Shown: positions 7,874 to 17,711, counted from the stretch's first letter. The stretch: 64,000 nucleotides of DNA from an uncultured Prevotellaceae bacterium (GCA_902785945.1 CADAAR010000012.1:97556-161555), one strand, 5' to 3'. Translations and numbers: made by a program. The notes: a model not told the origin generated them from the sequence alone.

Positions 7874-10243
7874 TTAGAAATCCATGTGATCGAGTGAATC
7901 ACTGAAGTCCTTCGGCTCGTTGTTCTCCTTTGGAGCCTCCTGCTGTTCCTGGTTCTCAGGACGCGGACGACGATCACCACGGTCTCCATGACGCTCACGA
8001 CGGTCACCACGATCGGGACGACGGTCGCGACGGTCACCTCTTTCGCCACGCTCAGGACGCTCACCACGCTCACGACGACGCTGCTGGGGCTCTACATAAC
8101 CCTCGGGCTTGTCGATAAGCACACGATGAGAGAGCTTGTACTTACCAGTCTTAGGATCTATTTCGAGGAGCTTCACCTGAATGTGGTCGCCCTCCTTGAT
8201 ACCAGCCTCCTCGACAGTCTCGAGACGCTTCCAGTCGATCTCAGAGATATGGAGCAGACCATCCTTACCAGGCATAATCTCAACGAAGCAGCCGTAAGGC
8301 ATGATCGAACGAACCACACCGTCGTAGATCTCACCCACCTCAGGAATAGCAACGATGGCCTTGATCTTTGCGATGGCAGCGTCGATGCTCTCCTTGTTGG
8401 GAGCGCTCACCTGTACGTGACCTACGCCATCAGCCTCATCGATGGTAATGGTAGCACCCGTATCCTCCTGCATCTGCTGGATGATCTTGCCACCAGGGCC
8501 AATCACAGCACCAATGAACTCCTTGGGAATATCGAATGCCTCGATACGCGGTACCTGAGGCTTCATCTCTGCACGCGGCTCTGCGATGGTGTCGGTGAGG
8601 CACTTCAAGATGTGCTCACGACCAGCCTTGGCCTGCATAAGAGCCTTCTCGAGAATCTCGAACGACAGACCGTCGCACTTGATATCCATCTGAGTAGCGG
8701 TCAGACCGTCCTTTGTACCAGTGGTCTTGAAGTCCATATCACCCAGGTGGTCCTCATCGCCAAGGATATCACTCAATACTGCATATTTCTCTTCACCAGG
8801 ATTCTTGATCAGACCCATTGCGATACCAGAAACGGGCTTCTTCATAGGTACACCAGCATCCATCAGGGCGAGAGTACCAGCACATACGGTAGCCATAGAA
8901 GAAGAACCGTTAGACTCGAGAATCTGGCTGACCAGACGAACGGTGTAAGGGAACTCCTCAGGAATCTGACCCTTCAGACCGCGCCAAGCGAGGTGTCCGT
9001 GACCAATCTCACGACGGCCTACGCCACGCTGTGCCTTGGCCTCACCCGTACAGAACGGTGGGAAGTTATAGTGCAGCAGGAAACGCTGATAGCCGTGCTC
9101 CAAAACGTCGTCAACGAGCTTCTCATCGAGCTTGGTACCAAGGGTACAGGTTGACAGCGACTGTGTCTCACCACGTGTGAAGATAGCACTTCCGTGAGGC
9201 ATGGGCAGAGGAGATACCTCGCACCAAATAGGACGGATGTCGGTGGTCTTACGGCCATCGAGACGGATACCCTCATCGAGGATGCAACGACGCATGGCAT
9301 CGCGCTCCACATCGTGATAGTAACGCTCCATCATAGCCTCGTACTCATCCTTAGAGATCTCTGAATCAGCGGTGATCTCAGGATGAGCCTCGAAGTATTT
9401 CTCCTTGAAGTCCTCGAGAATCTTCTCGAAGGCCTCAGCACGCTCCTGCTTCTCGAGGGCCTGCTTGGTCACATCGTAGGCGGGCTGATAGCACTCCTTG
9501 TTCATCTGCTCACGGAGGGCCTCATCGTTCACCTCATGGTCATACTCACGCTTCACGTCCTTGCCCAGCTCCTTAGAGAGCTCAGCCTGGAGTTCGCACA
9601 TAGGCTTGATGGCATCCATCGCAGCCTTGAGGGCACCCAGCAGATCCTGCTCGCTGACCTCCTTCATCTCACCCTCTACCATCATAATGTTCTCGGCCGA
9701 GGCACCAACCATGATGTCCATATCGGCCTCCTTCATCTGCTCGAAGGTAGGATCAATCACATACTCACCGTTGACACGTGCAACGCGGACTTCCGAAATA
9801 GGGCACTCGAAAGGTATATCCGAGCATGCCAGTGCTGCAGAGGCAGCAAAACCGGCAAGAGCATCGGGCTGGTCAACACCGTCGGCGCTGAGCAGCATAA
9901 CATTTACGAATACTTCTGCGTGATAGTTGCTGGGGAACAGCGGACGGAGCACACGGTCCACCAGACGGGATGTGAGGATTTCATTGTCTGAGGCTTTACC
10001 TTCGCGCTTGGTGAATCCACCAGGAAAACGGCCAGCGGCACTGTACTGTTCACGATAGTCTACCTGCAACGGCATGAAATCGGTTCCGGGAACTGCATCT
10101 TTTGCGGCACAAACAGTGGCCAGGAGTACGGTGTTGTTCATCTTCAGCATGACGGCACCATCGGTCTGTTTTGCCACTTTCCCGGTTTCAATGGTGATGG
10201 TCCTTCCATCAGCCAATTGAATGGTCTTTGTAATTACATTCAT
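7874..10243 (-). CDS. pnp: polyribonucleotide nucleotidyltransferase (PNPase)
   Basis: PNPase degrades RNA 3'-5' by phosphorolysis and forms a ring-shaped trimer. The 789-residue product carries two RNase PH domains with an all-helical linker, the core motif [16 protein letters not shown], the second-domain sequence [15 protein letters not shown], a KH domain ([20 protein letters not shown]) and an S1 domain ([31 protein letters not shown], given here as positions about 625-690). About 60 residues follow S1: an Arg/Asp/Gly-rich tail (repeats of RGER, RGDRR) and a short acidic end. This makes it some 80 residues longer than the Escherichia coli enzyme. The leader holds a hairpin (10279-10300) and the gene has its own promoter and terminator. 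Confidence 0.97.
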   Translation of the reverse strand: MNVITKTIQLADGRTITIETGKVAKQTDGAVMLKMNNTVLLATVCAAKDAVPGTDFMPLQVDYREQYSAAGRFPGGFTKREGKASDNEILTSRLVDRVLRPLFPSNYHAEVFVNVMLLSADGVDQPDALAGFAASAALACSDIPFECPISEVRVARVNGEYVIDPTFEQMKEADMDIMVGASAENIMMVEGEMKEVSEQDLLGALKAAMDAIKPMCELQAELSKELGKDVKREYDHEVNDEALREQMNKECYQPAYDVTKQALEKQERAEAFEKILEDFKEKYFEAHPEITADSEISKDEYEAMMERYYHDVERDAMRRCILDEGIRLDGRKTTDIRPIWCEVSPLPMPHGSAIFTRGETQSLSTCTLGTKLDEKLVDDVLEHGYQRFLLHYNFPPFCTGEAKAQRGVGRREIGHGHLAWRGLKGQIPEEFPYTVRLVSQILESNGSSSMATVCAGTLALMDAGVPMKKPVSGIAMGLIKNPGEEKYAVLSDILGDEDHLGDMDFKTTGTKDGLTATQMDIKCDGLSFEILEKALMQAKAGREHILKCLTDTIAEPRAEMKPQVPRIEAFDIPKEFIGAVIGPGGKIIQQMQEDTGATITIDEADGVGHVQVSAPNKESIDAAIAKIKAIVAIPEVGEIYDGVVRSIMPYGCFVEIMPGKDGLLHISEIDWKRLETVEEAGIKEGDHIQVKLLEIDPKTGKYKLSHRVLIDKPEGYVEPQQRRRERGERPERGERGDRRDRRPDRGDRRERHGDRGDRRPRPENQEQQEAPKENNEPKDFSDSLDHMDF

Positions 10244-10278
10244 CTTGTTTAAAACATCTAAAAATAAAAAATATCAGT

Positions 10279-10320
10279 GCGACCATAAAACTGTGGCCGC
10301 TAAAAATTTGCGCAAAGGTA
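10279..10320 (-). promoter_or_regulatory. pnp promoter and leader hairpin
   Basis: The -7 box TACCTTTG is at complement 10313-10320. The leader of roughly 65 nt contains a seven-pair stem (10279-10285 with 10294-10300, one G-U) with an eight-base loop. In enteric bacteria pnp is autoregulated through a leader stem cut by RNase III; whether this hairpin acts that way is open. Confidence 0.6.
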
Positions 10321-10446
10321 CACATTATATAATAAATAAACGAATAATTGCCAATTATTTTTCTTTTTTTATGAATAATTGCGTAACTTGGCGATGAAAG
10401 TAGGCATAAAGTTATGAAATAATTTTGGAATGTGCGAAAATTACTG

Positions 10447-10454
10447 TAATTTTG
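10447..10454 (+). promoter_or_regulatory. promoter of the thioredoxin-like lipoprotein gene
   Basis: TAATTTTG, a good match to TAnnTTTG, lies 24 bp before the ATG at 10479. Confidence 0.6.
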
Positions 10455-10478
10455 CACGCAAAATCAAACATATTCAAA

Positions 10479-11642
10479 ATGAGGAAGACTTTTAAAGGGC
10501 TTTTATCCGTAGCCATTATAGGAATCTGCGCACTCAACACCACCTCGTGCAGCAATAAGAAATTCAATGTAGAAGGACAAATCAGCAATGCTGCCGACTC
10601 CGTGCTCTATTTTGAGAACGTGGGCCTTGAAGGCATTAGCATCATCGACTCCGTTAAGCTGAGCGATAAGGGCGACTTCTCCTTCAGCGAGGAAGCCCCC
10701 ACAGCCCCAGAGTTCTACCGCCTGAGAATCTCTGACCAGATTATCAATGTCAGCATCGACTCTACTGAGACCGTTACCATCAAAGCTCAATATCCGCAGA
10801 TGGCCACCCAGTATGAGATCAGCGGTTCGGAGAATTGTGCCATCATTAAGGAACTTACACTGAAACAGATAAACTTGCACCAGCAGGCGATGGCCATTCA
10901 GGAGAACACGGCATTAGGTGTAGACGAGGCCAACGATAGCATTCTGAAAATAATTGATGTCTACAAAGAGGATGTGAAGACCAATTACATCTTCAAGGAG
11001 CCAATGAAAGCCTACTCTTATTTTGCGCTCTTCCAGACCTTAGGCAACTGGTTGCTCTTCAACCCTCGCAGCAACAAGGATGACATCAAGGTGTTTGCTG
11101 CCGTCGCTACCAGCTGGGACACTTATTACCCCCATGCCGAACGTGGTCAGAACCTACACAACATTGCCATTGAAGGCATGAAAAATATGCGTATCACCCA
11201 AGGCGAGAGTGGTCAGACCATCGATGCCAGCAAGATAGAAGAGGCAGGTGTGCTGGATATCGCCCTACAAGACAATCATGGACAAATACGTCATCTGACA
11301 GACCTGAAAGGGAAGGTCGTCTTACTTGACTTCCATATCTTCGCTATGGACGAGTCACCAGCCCGTATTCTGCTGCTGCGCGAACTCTATAACAAATACG
11401 CTGCACAGGGGTTTGAGATTTATCAGGTGTCGCTCGATTCTGACGAGCATTTCTGGAAACAGCAGACAGCTGCTCTCCCCTGGATCAATGTTCGTGACGA
11501 GGACGGTATCAACTCACAACGCCTGATGTTGTATAACATTCAGTCTATACCCGACTATTTCATCATCGACCGAGGCAACAACCTGATTAAACGCGCTTCC
11601 CAGATGAAAGATCTGGAAGCAGAAATCAAGAAATTACTGTAG
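10479..11642 (+). CDS. thioredoxin-like lipoprotein lacking the CXXC motif (DUF4369-TlpA type)
   Basis: A 387-residue predicted lipoprotein (signal ending NTTSCSNKK; ATG at 10479 chosen because it begins the signal peptide). Residues ~25-110 resemble the DUF4369 domain common before Bacteroidetes TlpA/AhpC-like domains. The C-terminal ~140 residues follow the TlpA fold (LTDLKGKVVLLDF..., YQVSLDSDEHFWKQ, IQSIPDYFIIDRGN with the cis-Pro loop). Where redox-active relatives have WCGPC, this protein has FAMDESPAR, with no cysteine. It therefore should not act as a thiol-disulfide oxidoreductase; a binding or scaffolding role is possible. It is monocistronic, with its own promoter and a 14-bp terminator stem. 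Confidence 0.8.
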   Translation: MRKTFKGLLSVAIIGICALNTTSCSNKKFNVEGQISNAADSVLYFENVGLEGISIIDSVKLSDKGDFSFSEEAPTAPEFYRLRISDQIINVSIDSTETVTIKAQYPQMATQYEISGSENCAIIKELTLKQINLHQQAMAIQENTALGVDEANDSILKIIDVYKEDVKTNYIFKEPMKAYSYFALFQTLGNWLLFNPRSNKDDIKVFAAVATSWDTYYPHAERGQNLHNIAIEGMKNMRITQGESGQTIDASKIEEAGVLDIALQDNHGQIRHLTDLKGKVVLLDFHIFAMDESPARILLLRELYNKYAAQGFEIYQVSLDSDEHFWKQQTAALPWINVRDEDGINSQRLMLYNIQSIPDYFIIDRGNNLIKRASQMKDLEAEIKKLL

Positions 11643-11652
11643 GATAAAAACA

Positions 11653-11696
11653 AATTATGCAAGAAAGTTTCGTTTTTCTTGCATAATTCATTTTTT
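11653..11696 (+). terminator. terminator of the thioredoxin-like gene
   Basis: Perfect 14-bp stem AATTATGCAAGAAA/TTTCTTGCATAATT (11653-11666 with 11675-11688), eight-base loop, then CATTTTTT. Confidence 0.9.
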
Positions 11697-11701
11697 ATGC
11701 T

Positions 11702-11709
11702 TACCTTTG
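11702..11709 (+). promoter_or_regulatory. promoter of tRNA-Val
   Basis: TACCTTTG lies 16 bp before the mature tRNA 5' end. Confidence 0.65.
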
Positions 11710-11725
11710 CACCCGCAATAAACAG

Positions 11726-11799
11726 GTCGGCATAGCTCAGCTGGTTAGAGTATCACCTTGACATGGTGGGGGTCCTTGGTCCGAATCCAAGTGTCGACA
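11726..11799 (+). tRNA. tRNA-Val (anticodon GAC)
   Basis: A 74-nt cloverleaf: acceptor GTCGGCA/TGTCGAC with discriminator A, D-arm AGCTCAGCTGGTTAGAG, anticodon arm with CCTTGACATGG (GAC anticodon), and perfect T stem CTTGG/CCAAG. CCA is not encoded. Confidence 0.94.
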
Positions 11800-11802
11800 C
11801 AG

Positions 11803-11832
11803 AAGATGATGGTTTCGACCATCATCTTTTTT
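11803..11832 (+). terminator. terminator of tRNA-Val
   Basis: Perfect 11-bp stem AAGATGATGGT/ACCATCATCTT (11803-11813 with 11818-11828), loop TTCG, followed by a T run. Confidence 0.9.
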
Positions 11833-11835
11833 ATA

Positions 11836-12672
11836 TCAGAAGCTCTCCAACCAAGCCTTAAGCTCAAAGATCATCTGGTAATGGAAGGCAAACGTCTCCC
11901 GATAGCCCCAGCCGTGACCACCTGTAGGATAGATATGGATTGAGGCTGGCACATCATTGCGATAGCACTCAGAATAATAGTTGAAGCCATTTGCTGCTGG
12001 CACAGCACGATCATCATCACTCAAGGCAATAAAGGCACGAGGTGTGGTTCGGTTCACCTGAATGTCATTGCTATATTCTGTTTCCAACTTCTTCAGCTCT
12101 TTCTTTGAACGGTCCTGACCCAGGAAATTATCGTGTGAACCCTTATGGGTAAAGGCGGGATCCATGGTGATGACAGGATAGAAAAGTATTTGAAAGTTAG
12201 GTGCAGCATCACCTTTTGAATGCGTCGCAATGGTAGAGGCCAGATGTCCGCCAGCAGAAAAGCCCATGATACCCACATCCTTATGATTAATATGCCAATC
12301 GACGGCATTACGACGGACCGTTCTGATAGCCTCTTCAGCATCGGAAATAGGAATCTTGTAGTTACCATGAGGCATACGATATTTTAGTACAATCAATGCT
12401 ATTCCCTTGCTATTGAAGAAAGTGGCCCACTGGTGTCCCTCATGGTCCATAGCAAGATGAGAATAGCCACCACCAGGACAGCAAACGACAGCTCTTCCCG
12501 TAGCCTTCTTCGCATCGGGCAGATAAACGGTCAGTTCTGCCTTGTCATTCTCGTCACCATTATTGTTTGGTGCACCCTTTGGCCATAATTCCATTTTTGT
12601 TCCTTTCTGTGCAAATGCAGCCATCGACAATGCGAGCAGCAGCATCGTTGTAATTGTTTTCAGCGTTCTCAT
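11836..12672 (-). CDS. secreted alpha/beta-hydrolase, acetyl-esterase type
   Basis: A 278-residue esterase with a Sec signal peptide (MRTLKTITTMLLLALSMAAF then AQ). It matches the BD-FAE/acetyl-xylan-esterase-like group of Bacteroidetes hydrolases. The oxyanion region is VVCCPGGGYSHLAMDHEG, the nucleophile Ser lies in MGFSAGGHLAST, the acid Asp in ALSDDDRAVP, and the catalytic His in PTGGHGWGY near the C-terminus. The probable substrate is an acetylated plant or host glycan. It is divergent from the sialate O-acetylesterase gene, so the two may form a deacetylation pair; this is inference from position. Confidence 0.83.
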   Translation of the reverse strand: MRTLKTITTMLLLALSMAAFAQKGTKMELWPKGAPNNNGDENDKAELTVYLPDAKKATGRAVVCCPGGGYSHLAMDHEGHQWATFFNSKGIALIVLKYRMPHGNYKIPISDAEEAIRTVRRNAVDWHINHKDVGIMGFSAGGHLASTIATHSKGDAAPNFQILFYPVITMDPAFTHKGSHDNFLGQDRSKKELKKLETEYSNDIQVNRTTPRAFIALSDDDRAVPAANGFNYYSECYRNDVPASIHIYPTGGHGWGYRETFAFHYQMIFELKAWLESF

Positions 12673-12697
12673 GTTGTTCTTAATAATTATTTTGGCG

Positions 12698-12734
12698 CAA
12701 AGTTAATCATTTTATTTTTATTTTCGTATCTTTG
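12698..12734. promoter_or_regulatory. divergent promoters for the esterase and sialate O-acetylesterase genes
   Basis: Minus-strand TAACTTTG at complement 12698-12705 and plus-strand TATCTTTG at 12727-12734, with leaders of about 20-25 nt. The 21 bp between the boxes means the two upstream regions overlap. Confidence 0.65.
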
Positions 12735-12764
12735 CACGCAGAAAACTAAAACAATAAGCAAAAA

Positions 12765-14219
12765 ATGAGGAAGATTCTGACAATTCTAGCGCTCACGGCA
12801 CTGACGGTTGGTTCTCAGGCCAAAGTAAGGTTACCGCACATCATCTGCGACAATATGGTGTTACAACAGCAGACCGATGCCCGTCTATGGGGATGGGCTC
12901 AACCTGGTAAAACGGTGAATGTCAGCACATCCTGGAACAACGAGATTGTCAGCACAAAAGCAGACAAAAATGGCAAATGGCTTGTCAAAGTCAAGACACC
13001 TAAAGCCTCTTACGATCCACTGTCAATTACCTTTGACGACGGTGAGACGCTGACCATCAGTAACGTGGTGGCAGGTGAAGTGTGGGTCTGTGCAGGACAG
13101 TCGAACATGGAGATGCCTGTCAAAGGTTTTGGCATGTGTCCTGTCAAAGATTATAATCACTGGGTGATCGAATCAGCCCGTCATACAGGTGTTCGTTCCG
13201 TCAAGATTCCCAGTGTGATGCGTGCAGAGCCTCAGGAGGATGCTCAATGCGAATGGCGCATCTGCTCTCCCAAGACCGTTGGCGAGTTTTCTGCCACAGG
13301 TTATTTTTTTGCCCGTCAACTGCATGAAGCATTGGATATCCCCATTGGTCTTATTGAAGCCAATAAAGGAGGTACGCGCGTAGAGAGTTGGCTAACAAAA
13401 GAGAACCTGCAGAAATACACCAATGACCCAACGGACTCTGTGGAAATCTGCAAGAAATGGGCGCAATGGGACTATCACCGCAGCCTGCTTTGGGGTAACG
13501 GCACCTTCAATCCCATTCTGAACTTTACTGTCAAAGGCATTCTTTATTACCAAGGTTGCTCGAATGTTGGAGATCCTGGTAACCAATATTCTGAGCGTAT
13601 GAAACTGCTTGTGGAGCAATGGCGTTCACAGTTCGGACTTGGCGAGATTCCGTTCTACTTTGTACAGATTGCTCCTTGGGCTTATGACGACGGTGATCTG
13701 AACGCTATCAGTGGAGCCCTGCTGCGCGAACAGCAATGGAAGGCAGCACAGATCATCCCAAATAGCAGTTTGGTGTGTATCAACGACTTGGTTTATCCGT
13801 ATGAATACTCGCAGATTCATCCAGCCCAGAAACAACCTGTTGGTGAGCGTCTGGCCTATACGGCACTGCATAGAGATTATGGTTTCGAGAATGTGCTTTA
13901 CAAGAGTTCCTCGTTCAAGGATATGACGATTAAGAATGACACCGTCTTTATTCATCTGCAGGACAACTACTCAGCTGATGCCCCTTTCGAGCAGATGGAA
14001 GGTTTTGAGGTGGCTGGCGCTGATAAGGTGTTCCATCCTGCACAGGCCCGACATTCCTGGCAATCTGGTGGCGGCTATTGGGACGAAGCCATCATGATTA
14101 TTTGTCCTGAGGTCAAGAAGCCCGTTGCCGTTCGTTACTGTTTCAAGAACTTTCAGATTGGCAATGTGAAGAACGGTGCCAATCTGCCACTTTTCCCATT
14201 CCGCACTGATAATTGGTAA
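12765..14219 (+). CDS. sialate O-acetylesterase (SGNH fold)
   Basis: Removes O-acetyl esters from sialic acids or other glycans. The 484-residue protein has a signal peptide (cleavage after SQA), an N-terminal beta-sandwich containing the family's DNMVLQQ motif, and the SGNH block I motif VCAGQSNMEMPV near residue 108. Further blocks are EANKGGTRVESW, YYQGCSNVGDP, and the C-terminal His in YSQIHPAQKQPVGERLAY. It is slightly short for the family but has all catalytic blocks. No sialidase or sialic acid catabolic genes are in the window. The downstream Nudix gene starts 4 bp after its stop, so they may be cotranscribed. Confidence 0.9.
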   Translation: MRKILTILALTALTVGSQAKVRLPHIICDNMVLQQQTDARLWGWAQPGKTVNVSTSWNNEIVSTKADKNGKWLVKVKTPKASYDPLSITFDDGETLTISNVVAGEVWVCAGQSNMEMPVKGFGMCPVKDYNHWVIESARHTGVRSVKIPSVMRAEPQEDAQCEWRICSPKTVGEFSATGYFFARQLHEALDIPIGLIEANKGGTRVESWLTKENLQKYTNDPTDSVEICKKWAQWDYHRSLLWGNGTFNPILNFTVKGILYYQGCSNVGDPGNQYSERMKLLVEQWRSQFGLGEIPFYFVQIAPWAYDDGDLNAISGALLREQQWKAAQIIPNSSLVCINDLVYPYEYSQIHPAQKQPVGERLAYTALHRDYGFENVLYKSSSFKDMTIKNDTVFIHLQDNYSADAPFEQMEGFEVAGADKVFHPAQARHSWQSGGGYWDEAIMIICPEVKKPVAVRYCFKNFQIGNVKNGANLPLFPFRTDNW

Positions 14220-14223
14220 ACGT

Positions 14224-14760
14224 ATGACACATCATCCATTAGACCTCTTCAATTACTGCCCGAAGTGTGGCAGCAGCGACTTTGAGATACATAATGCCCT
14301 TAGCAAGCATTGCAGTCATTGTGGGTTTACCTACTACCAAAACCCTAGAGCCTCAACAGCCGCCTTTATCATTAACGGTAAGGGTGAGTTGCTAGTGGCA
14401 CGTCGAGCCAAAGAACCTGCTAAGGGTACACTTGATCTGCCTGGCGGCTTCGTCGACAACAATGAGAATGCCGAACAGGGAATGGTGCGTGAGATTTTCG
14501 AAGAGACGGGCCTCCGCATCAGCGCCGACAACGTGAAGTATCTCTTTTCGATTCCCAACGTCTATCGCTACTCGGGAATGGACATCCACACGCTCGACCT
14601 TTTCTTCCTCTGTCATATTGAAGAAGAGGAGGTTGTTGTGCAAGCTGCTGACGACGCAGAGGGGCTGGCTTGGGTACCATTACGAGAGGTGTATGTAGAA
14701 CGCTTTGGACTGCATTCCATTCGCGAAGCGGTACACCGATTCTTAGTCGAGAAACGTTAA
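14224..14760 (+). CDS. Nudix hydrolase with N-terminal zinc ribbon
   Basis: A 178-residue protein starting with a zinc ribbon (CPKCG...CSHCG, residues ~10-37) followed by a Nudix domain. The Nudix box GX5EX7REUXEEXGU is complete at about residues 74-96 (GGFVDNNENAEQG, then MVREIFEETGL). The architecture resembles NudC-like or ADP-ribose pyrophosphatase-like enzymes, but lacks the extra NudC N-terminal domain. The ATG at 14224, four bases after the sialate esterase stop, is preferred over a longer frame that reads back into that gene. Substrate unknown; probably a nucleoside diphosphate derivative. Confidence 0.88.
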   Translation: MTHHPLDLFNYCPKCGSSDFEIHNALSKHCSHCGFTYYQNPRASTAAFIINGKGELLVARRAKEPAKGTLDLPGGFVDNNENAEQGMVREIFEETGLRISADNVKYLFSIPNVYRYSGMDIHTLDLFFLCHIEEEEVVVQAADDAEGLAWVPLREVYVERFGLHSIREAVHRFLVEKR

Positions 14761-14809
14761 TAAAACAAAAAATCCTATATATAAATAAGGTGGGAGCGAC
14801 TTTTTTGCT

Positions 14810-14817
14810 TACTTTTG
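14810..14817 (+). promoter_or_regulatory. promoter of topA-aroK-speA-argB
   Basis: TACTTTTG, 30 bp before the topA ATG. Confidence 0.6.
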
Positions 14818-14847
14818 CAGCCCGAAAGAAACAAAACAAAGCAAAAT

Positions 14848-17160
14848 ATGCAAAAGAACTTAGTGATTGTAGAGTCTCCTGCCAAAGCAAAGACGATCGA
14901 GAAATTCCTCGGAAAAGACTTCAAAGTCATGTCGAGCTATGGGCATATCCGTGACTTGAAGAAGAAAGAACTGAGCATCGACGACAAGACGCTCGAACCA
15001 GAATATGAGATTCCCGCCGAGAAGGCAAAATTAGTTGCAGAGCTTAAATCGAAAGCCGAGAAAGCCGAGAAGGTTTGGCTCGCATCCGATGAAGACCGCG
15101 AGGGAGAAGCCATCTCATGGCATCTATGTGAGGTATTAGGACTTGATGAAAGCAAAACCAACCGTATTGTTTTCCATGAAATCACAAAACCGGCTATTCT
15201 GGAGGCCATCGAGCATCCGCGCCATTTGGATATGAACCTGGTCAATGCCCAGCAGGCTCGTCGCGTTTTAGACCGTCTTGTGGGTTTCAAACTGTCACCA
15301 GTTCTTTGGCGCAAGGTAAAGCCCGCTTTGTCGGCAGGTCGTGTTCAGAGTGTGGCCGTTCGTCTGATTGTTGAGCGCGAGCGCGAGATACAGAATTTCA
15401 AGAGTGAGACCTTCTATAGTGTCAACGGTATCTTCGCCATTACCAATCCTGATGGCTCTGCCACTGAGGTAAAGGCCGTGTTAGGTAGCCGTTTCAAGAC
15501 CCGTGACGAGGTGCTCGCCTTCCTTGATAAATGTAAGGATGCTACCTTCACTGTCGAGAGCATCAGCAAGAAGCCGTTGAAGCGTACACCGGCTCCTCCT
15601 TTCACCACATCAACCCTACAGCAGGAGGCCGCCCGTAAACTGGGCTTCACTGTCAGTCAGACGATGATGTTGGCCCAGCACCTCTACGAAAACGGACGTA
15701 TCACCTATATGCGTACTGACTCTGTCAACCTGTCAACCCTCTGTCTGGGTGCCAGCAAGGAGGAGATCATCAAGCTCTACGGTCCGGAATACAGTAAGAC
15801 CCGTCAGTATCACACCAGTTCTAAGGGTGCCCAAGAGGCTCACGAAGCCATCCGTCCTACCTATATGGATCAGACGGATGTAGAAGGAACACCTCAGGAG
15901 AAACGCCTTTATGAGCTTATCTGGAAGCGCACAGCTGCCAGTCAGATGGCTGATGCCGAGATCGAGAAGACCACCGTTAACATCACTGTTAGCGGGACCG
16001 ATGAACTTTTCGTCGCTCAAGGCGAAGTGGTTAAGTTCGACGGTTTTATCAAGGTCTATCGCGAATCCATCGACGATGAAGAGATGCAGGACGAGTTCTC
16101 GCACATTCTACCTCCATTGAATGAAGGACAGGAGTTGACCCGTCGTGAGATTCTGGCCACAGAAAGATTCACCCAAGGTCCCCAGCGCTATACGGAAGCC
16201 AGCCTTGTGCACAAGCTTGAAGAACTGGGCATCGGCCGTCCTTCAACCTATGCCCCCACTATTTCTACCATCCAACAGCGTGAATATGTGCAGAAGGGTG
16301 ACAAGAAAGGTGAAGAGCGTCAATATACCGTTGATGTCCTGAAAGGCAAACAGATAACTGAGAAAAAGCGTAAGGAACTGGTCGGCTCAGAGAAAGGCAA
16401 ACTCCTGCCTACCGACATTGGTATGGTGGTGAACGATTTCCTGATGGATCACTTCAAGGAGATTATGGACTATAACTTCACCGCTAAGGTGGAGCTAGAT
16501 TTCGATAAGATTGCCGAGGGCGAAGAACAATGGCAGAAGATGATGACCGACTTCTATAAAGGTTTTGAACCCAATGTAGAAAAAACGATGAACAGCCGTC
16601 AAGAACACAAGGCCGGCGAGCGTGAGTTAGGTATAGACCCAAAGAGCGGACGCCCCGTATTCGTGAAGATCGGACGTTTTGGACCTGTTGTCCAGATTGG
16701 TATTGCTGAAGATAAGACCAAGCCTCAGTTTGCACAGCTCCGCAAAGATCAGAGCATGGAAACGATTACCCTGGAGGAAGCGCTTGAACTGTTCCGTCTG
16801 CCTCGTATCTTAGGTGAATACGAAGGTTCTCCTGTCACCATTGGTGCCGGACGTTTCGGACCTTACGTACTCCACAACAGAGTTTATATTTCTTTGCCTA
16901 AGGATGAAGATCCGATGACCATCACACTCGAAACTGCTATCGAACTCATCCACGAGAAGCGTAAGGAGGAGACACAGAAACACCTGCGCGTCTTTACCGA
17001 GGATCCGAAACTTGAGGTTCTCAACGGACGCTATGGTCCCTATCTTTCCTACGACGGCAAGAACTACCGTCTGCCTAAGAGCATGCACGAGAAAGCTGCC
17101 AAGCTGACTTATGAAGAGTGCATGAAGGTGATTGAAGCAACACCCGCCAAGAAGAGCTGA
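14848..17160 (+). CDS. topA: DNA topoisomerase I
   Basis: Type IA topoisomerase that relaxes negative supercoils. The 770-residue product begins MQKNLVIVESPAKAKTIEKF (TOPRIM domain with DEDREGEAISWH), followed by the core with ALSAGRVQSVAVRLIVERE and the active-site Tyr in ITYMRTDSVNLS near residue 293. The C-terminus carries Topo_C repeat segments (SGRPVFVKIGRFGPVVQIG, GRFGPYVLHNRVYI, NGRYGPYLSYDGKNYRLP) instead of zinc fingers, as usual in Bacteroidetes. I chose ATG 14848 because the upstream codons overlap the promoter region. Its stop overlaps the aroK start by one base. Confidence 0.97.
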   Translation: MQKNLVIVESPAKAKTIEKFLGKDFKVMSSYGHIRDLKKKELSIDDKTLEPEYEIPAEKAKLVAELKSKAEKAEKVWLASDEDREGEAISWHLCEVLGLDESKTNRIVFHEITKPAILEAIEHPRHLDMNLVNAQQARRVLDRLVGFKLSPVLWRKVKPALSAGRVQSVAVRLIVEREREIQNFKSETFYSVNGIFAITNPDGSATEVKAVLGSRFKTRDEVLAFLDKCKDATFTVESISKKPLKRTPAPPFTTSTLQQEAARKLGFTVSQTMMLAQHLYENGRITYMRTDSVNLSTLCLGASKEEIIKLYGPEYSKTRQYHTSSKGAQEAHEAIRPTYMDQTDVEGTPQEKRLYELIWKRTAASQMADAEIEKTTVNITVSGTDELFVAQGEVVKFDGFIKVYRESIDDEEMQDEFSHILPPLNEGQELTRREILATERFTQGPQRYTEASLVHKLEELGIGRPSTYAPTISTIQQREYVQKGDKKGEERQYTVDVLKGKQITEKKRKELVGSEKGKLLPTDIGMVVNDFLMDHFKEIMDYNFTAKVELDFDKIAEGEEQWQKMMTDFYKGFEPNVEKTMNSRQEHKAGERELGIDPKSGRPVFVKIGRFGPVVQIGIAEDKTKPQFAQLRKDQSMETITLEEALELFRLPRILGEYEGSPVTIGAGRFGPYVLHNRVYISLPKDEDPMTITLETAIELIHEKRKEETQKHLRVFTEDPKLEVLNGRYGPYLSYDGKNYRLPKSMHEKAAKLTYEECMKVIEATPAKKS

Positions 17161-17687
17161 TGATACGCATTATCCTCATAGGATATATGGGAGCCGGCAA
17201 GACCACTATCGGTAAGGCTCTGGCAAAGGAACTAAATGTTCCGTTCTATGACCTTGACTGGTACATCACCAGTCGCATGCGTAAAACCGTTGCACAAATC
17301 TTTGAGGAACGTGGTGAAGAGAGCTTCCGCGAGATAGAAAAGAACATGCTCCACGAGGTGGCAGAGTTTGAAGATGTCATCATCAGTTGTGGTGGAGGAA
17401 CACCCTGTTTCTTCGACAACATCGACTATATGAACCAGCAGGCACCTGTCGTCTATCTGAAAGTGGAGCCCGAGACGCTCTACATGCACTTGAAGATGAG
17501 CAAGAACGAACGTCCGCTATTGAAAGGCAAATCGCAAGAGGAGCTCATCACGTTTATCCGTGAGCAGTTGAAACTGCGCGAGCCCTTCTATACAAAGGCC
17601 CGCTATACACTCGACGTCACCCTGATGGACGATTACGAGAAAATCAAAATCAGCGTTGCAAAAATCCGCGAACTATTAAATATTTAA
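17160..17687 (+). CDS. aroK: shikimate kinase
   Basis: Phosphorylates shikimate at the 3-position in chorismate biosynthesis. The 175-residue protein has the P-loop GYMGAGKTTIGKALA at the N-terminus, the shikimate-binding residues in DLDWYI and FREIEKNML, and the Walker B-like ISCGGGTPCF. The start codon overlaps the topA stop (TGATG), so the genes are translationally coupled. Family length is normal. Confidence 0.95.
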   Translation: MIRIILIGYMGAGKTTIGKALAKELNVPFYDLDWYITSRMRKTVAQIFEERGEESFREIEKNMLHEVAEFEDVIISCGGGTPCFFDNIDYMNQQAPVVYLKVEPETLYMHLKMSKNERPLLKGKSQEELITFIREQLKLREPFYTKARYTLDVTLMDDYEKIKISVAKIRELLNI

Positions 17688-17711
17688 TCCGGACACTAGA
17701 CTATTCCGCTT

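Noticed and set aside
7988-9154. A 388-codon plus-strand open frame opposite pnp
   Set aside because: It is antisense to a clear PNPase gene, has no recognisable domain and arises from the biased third positions of pnp.
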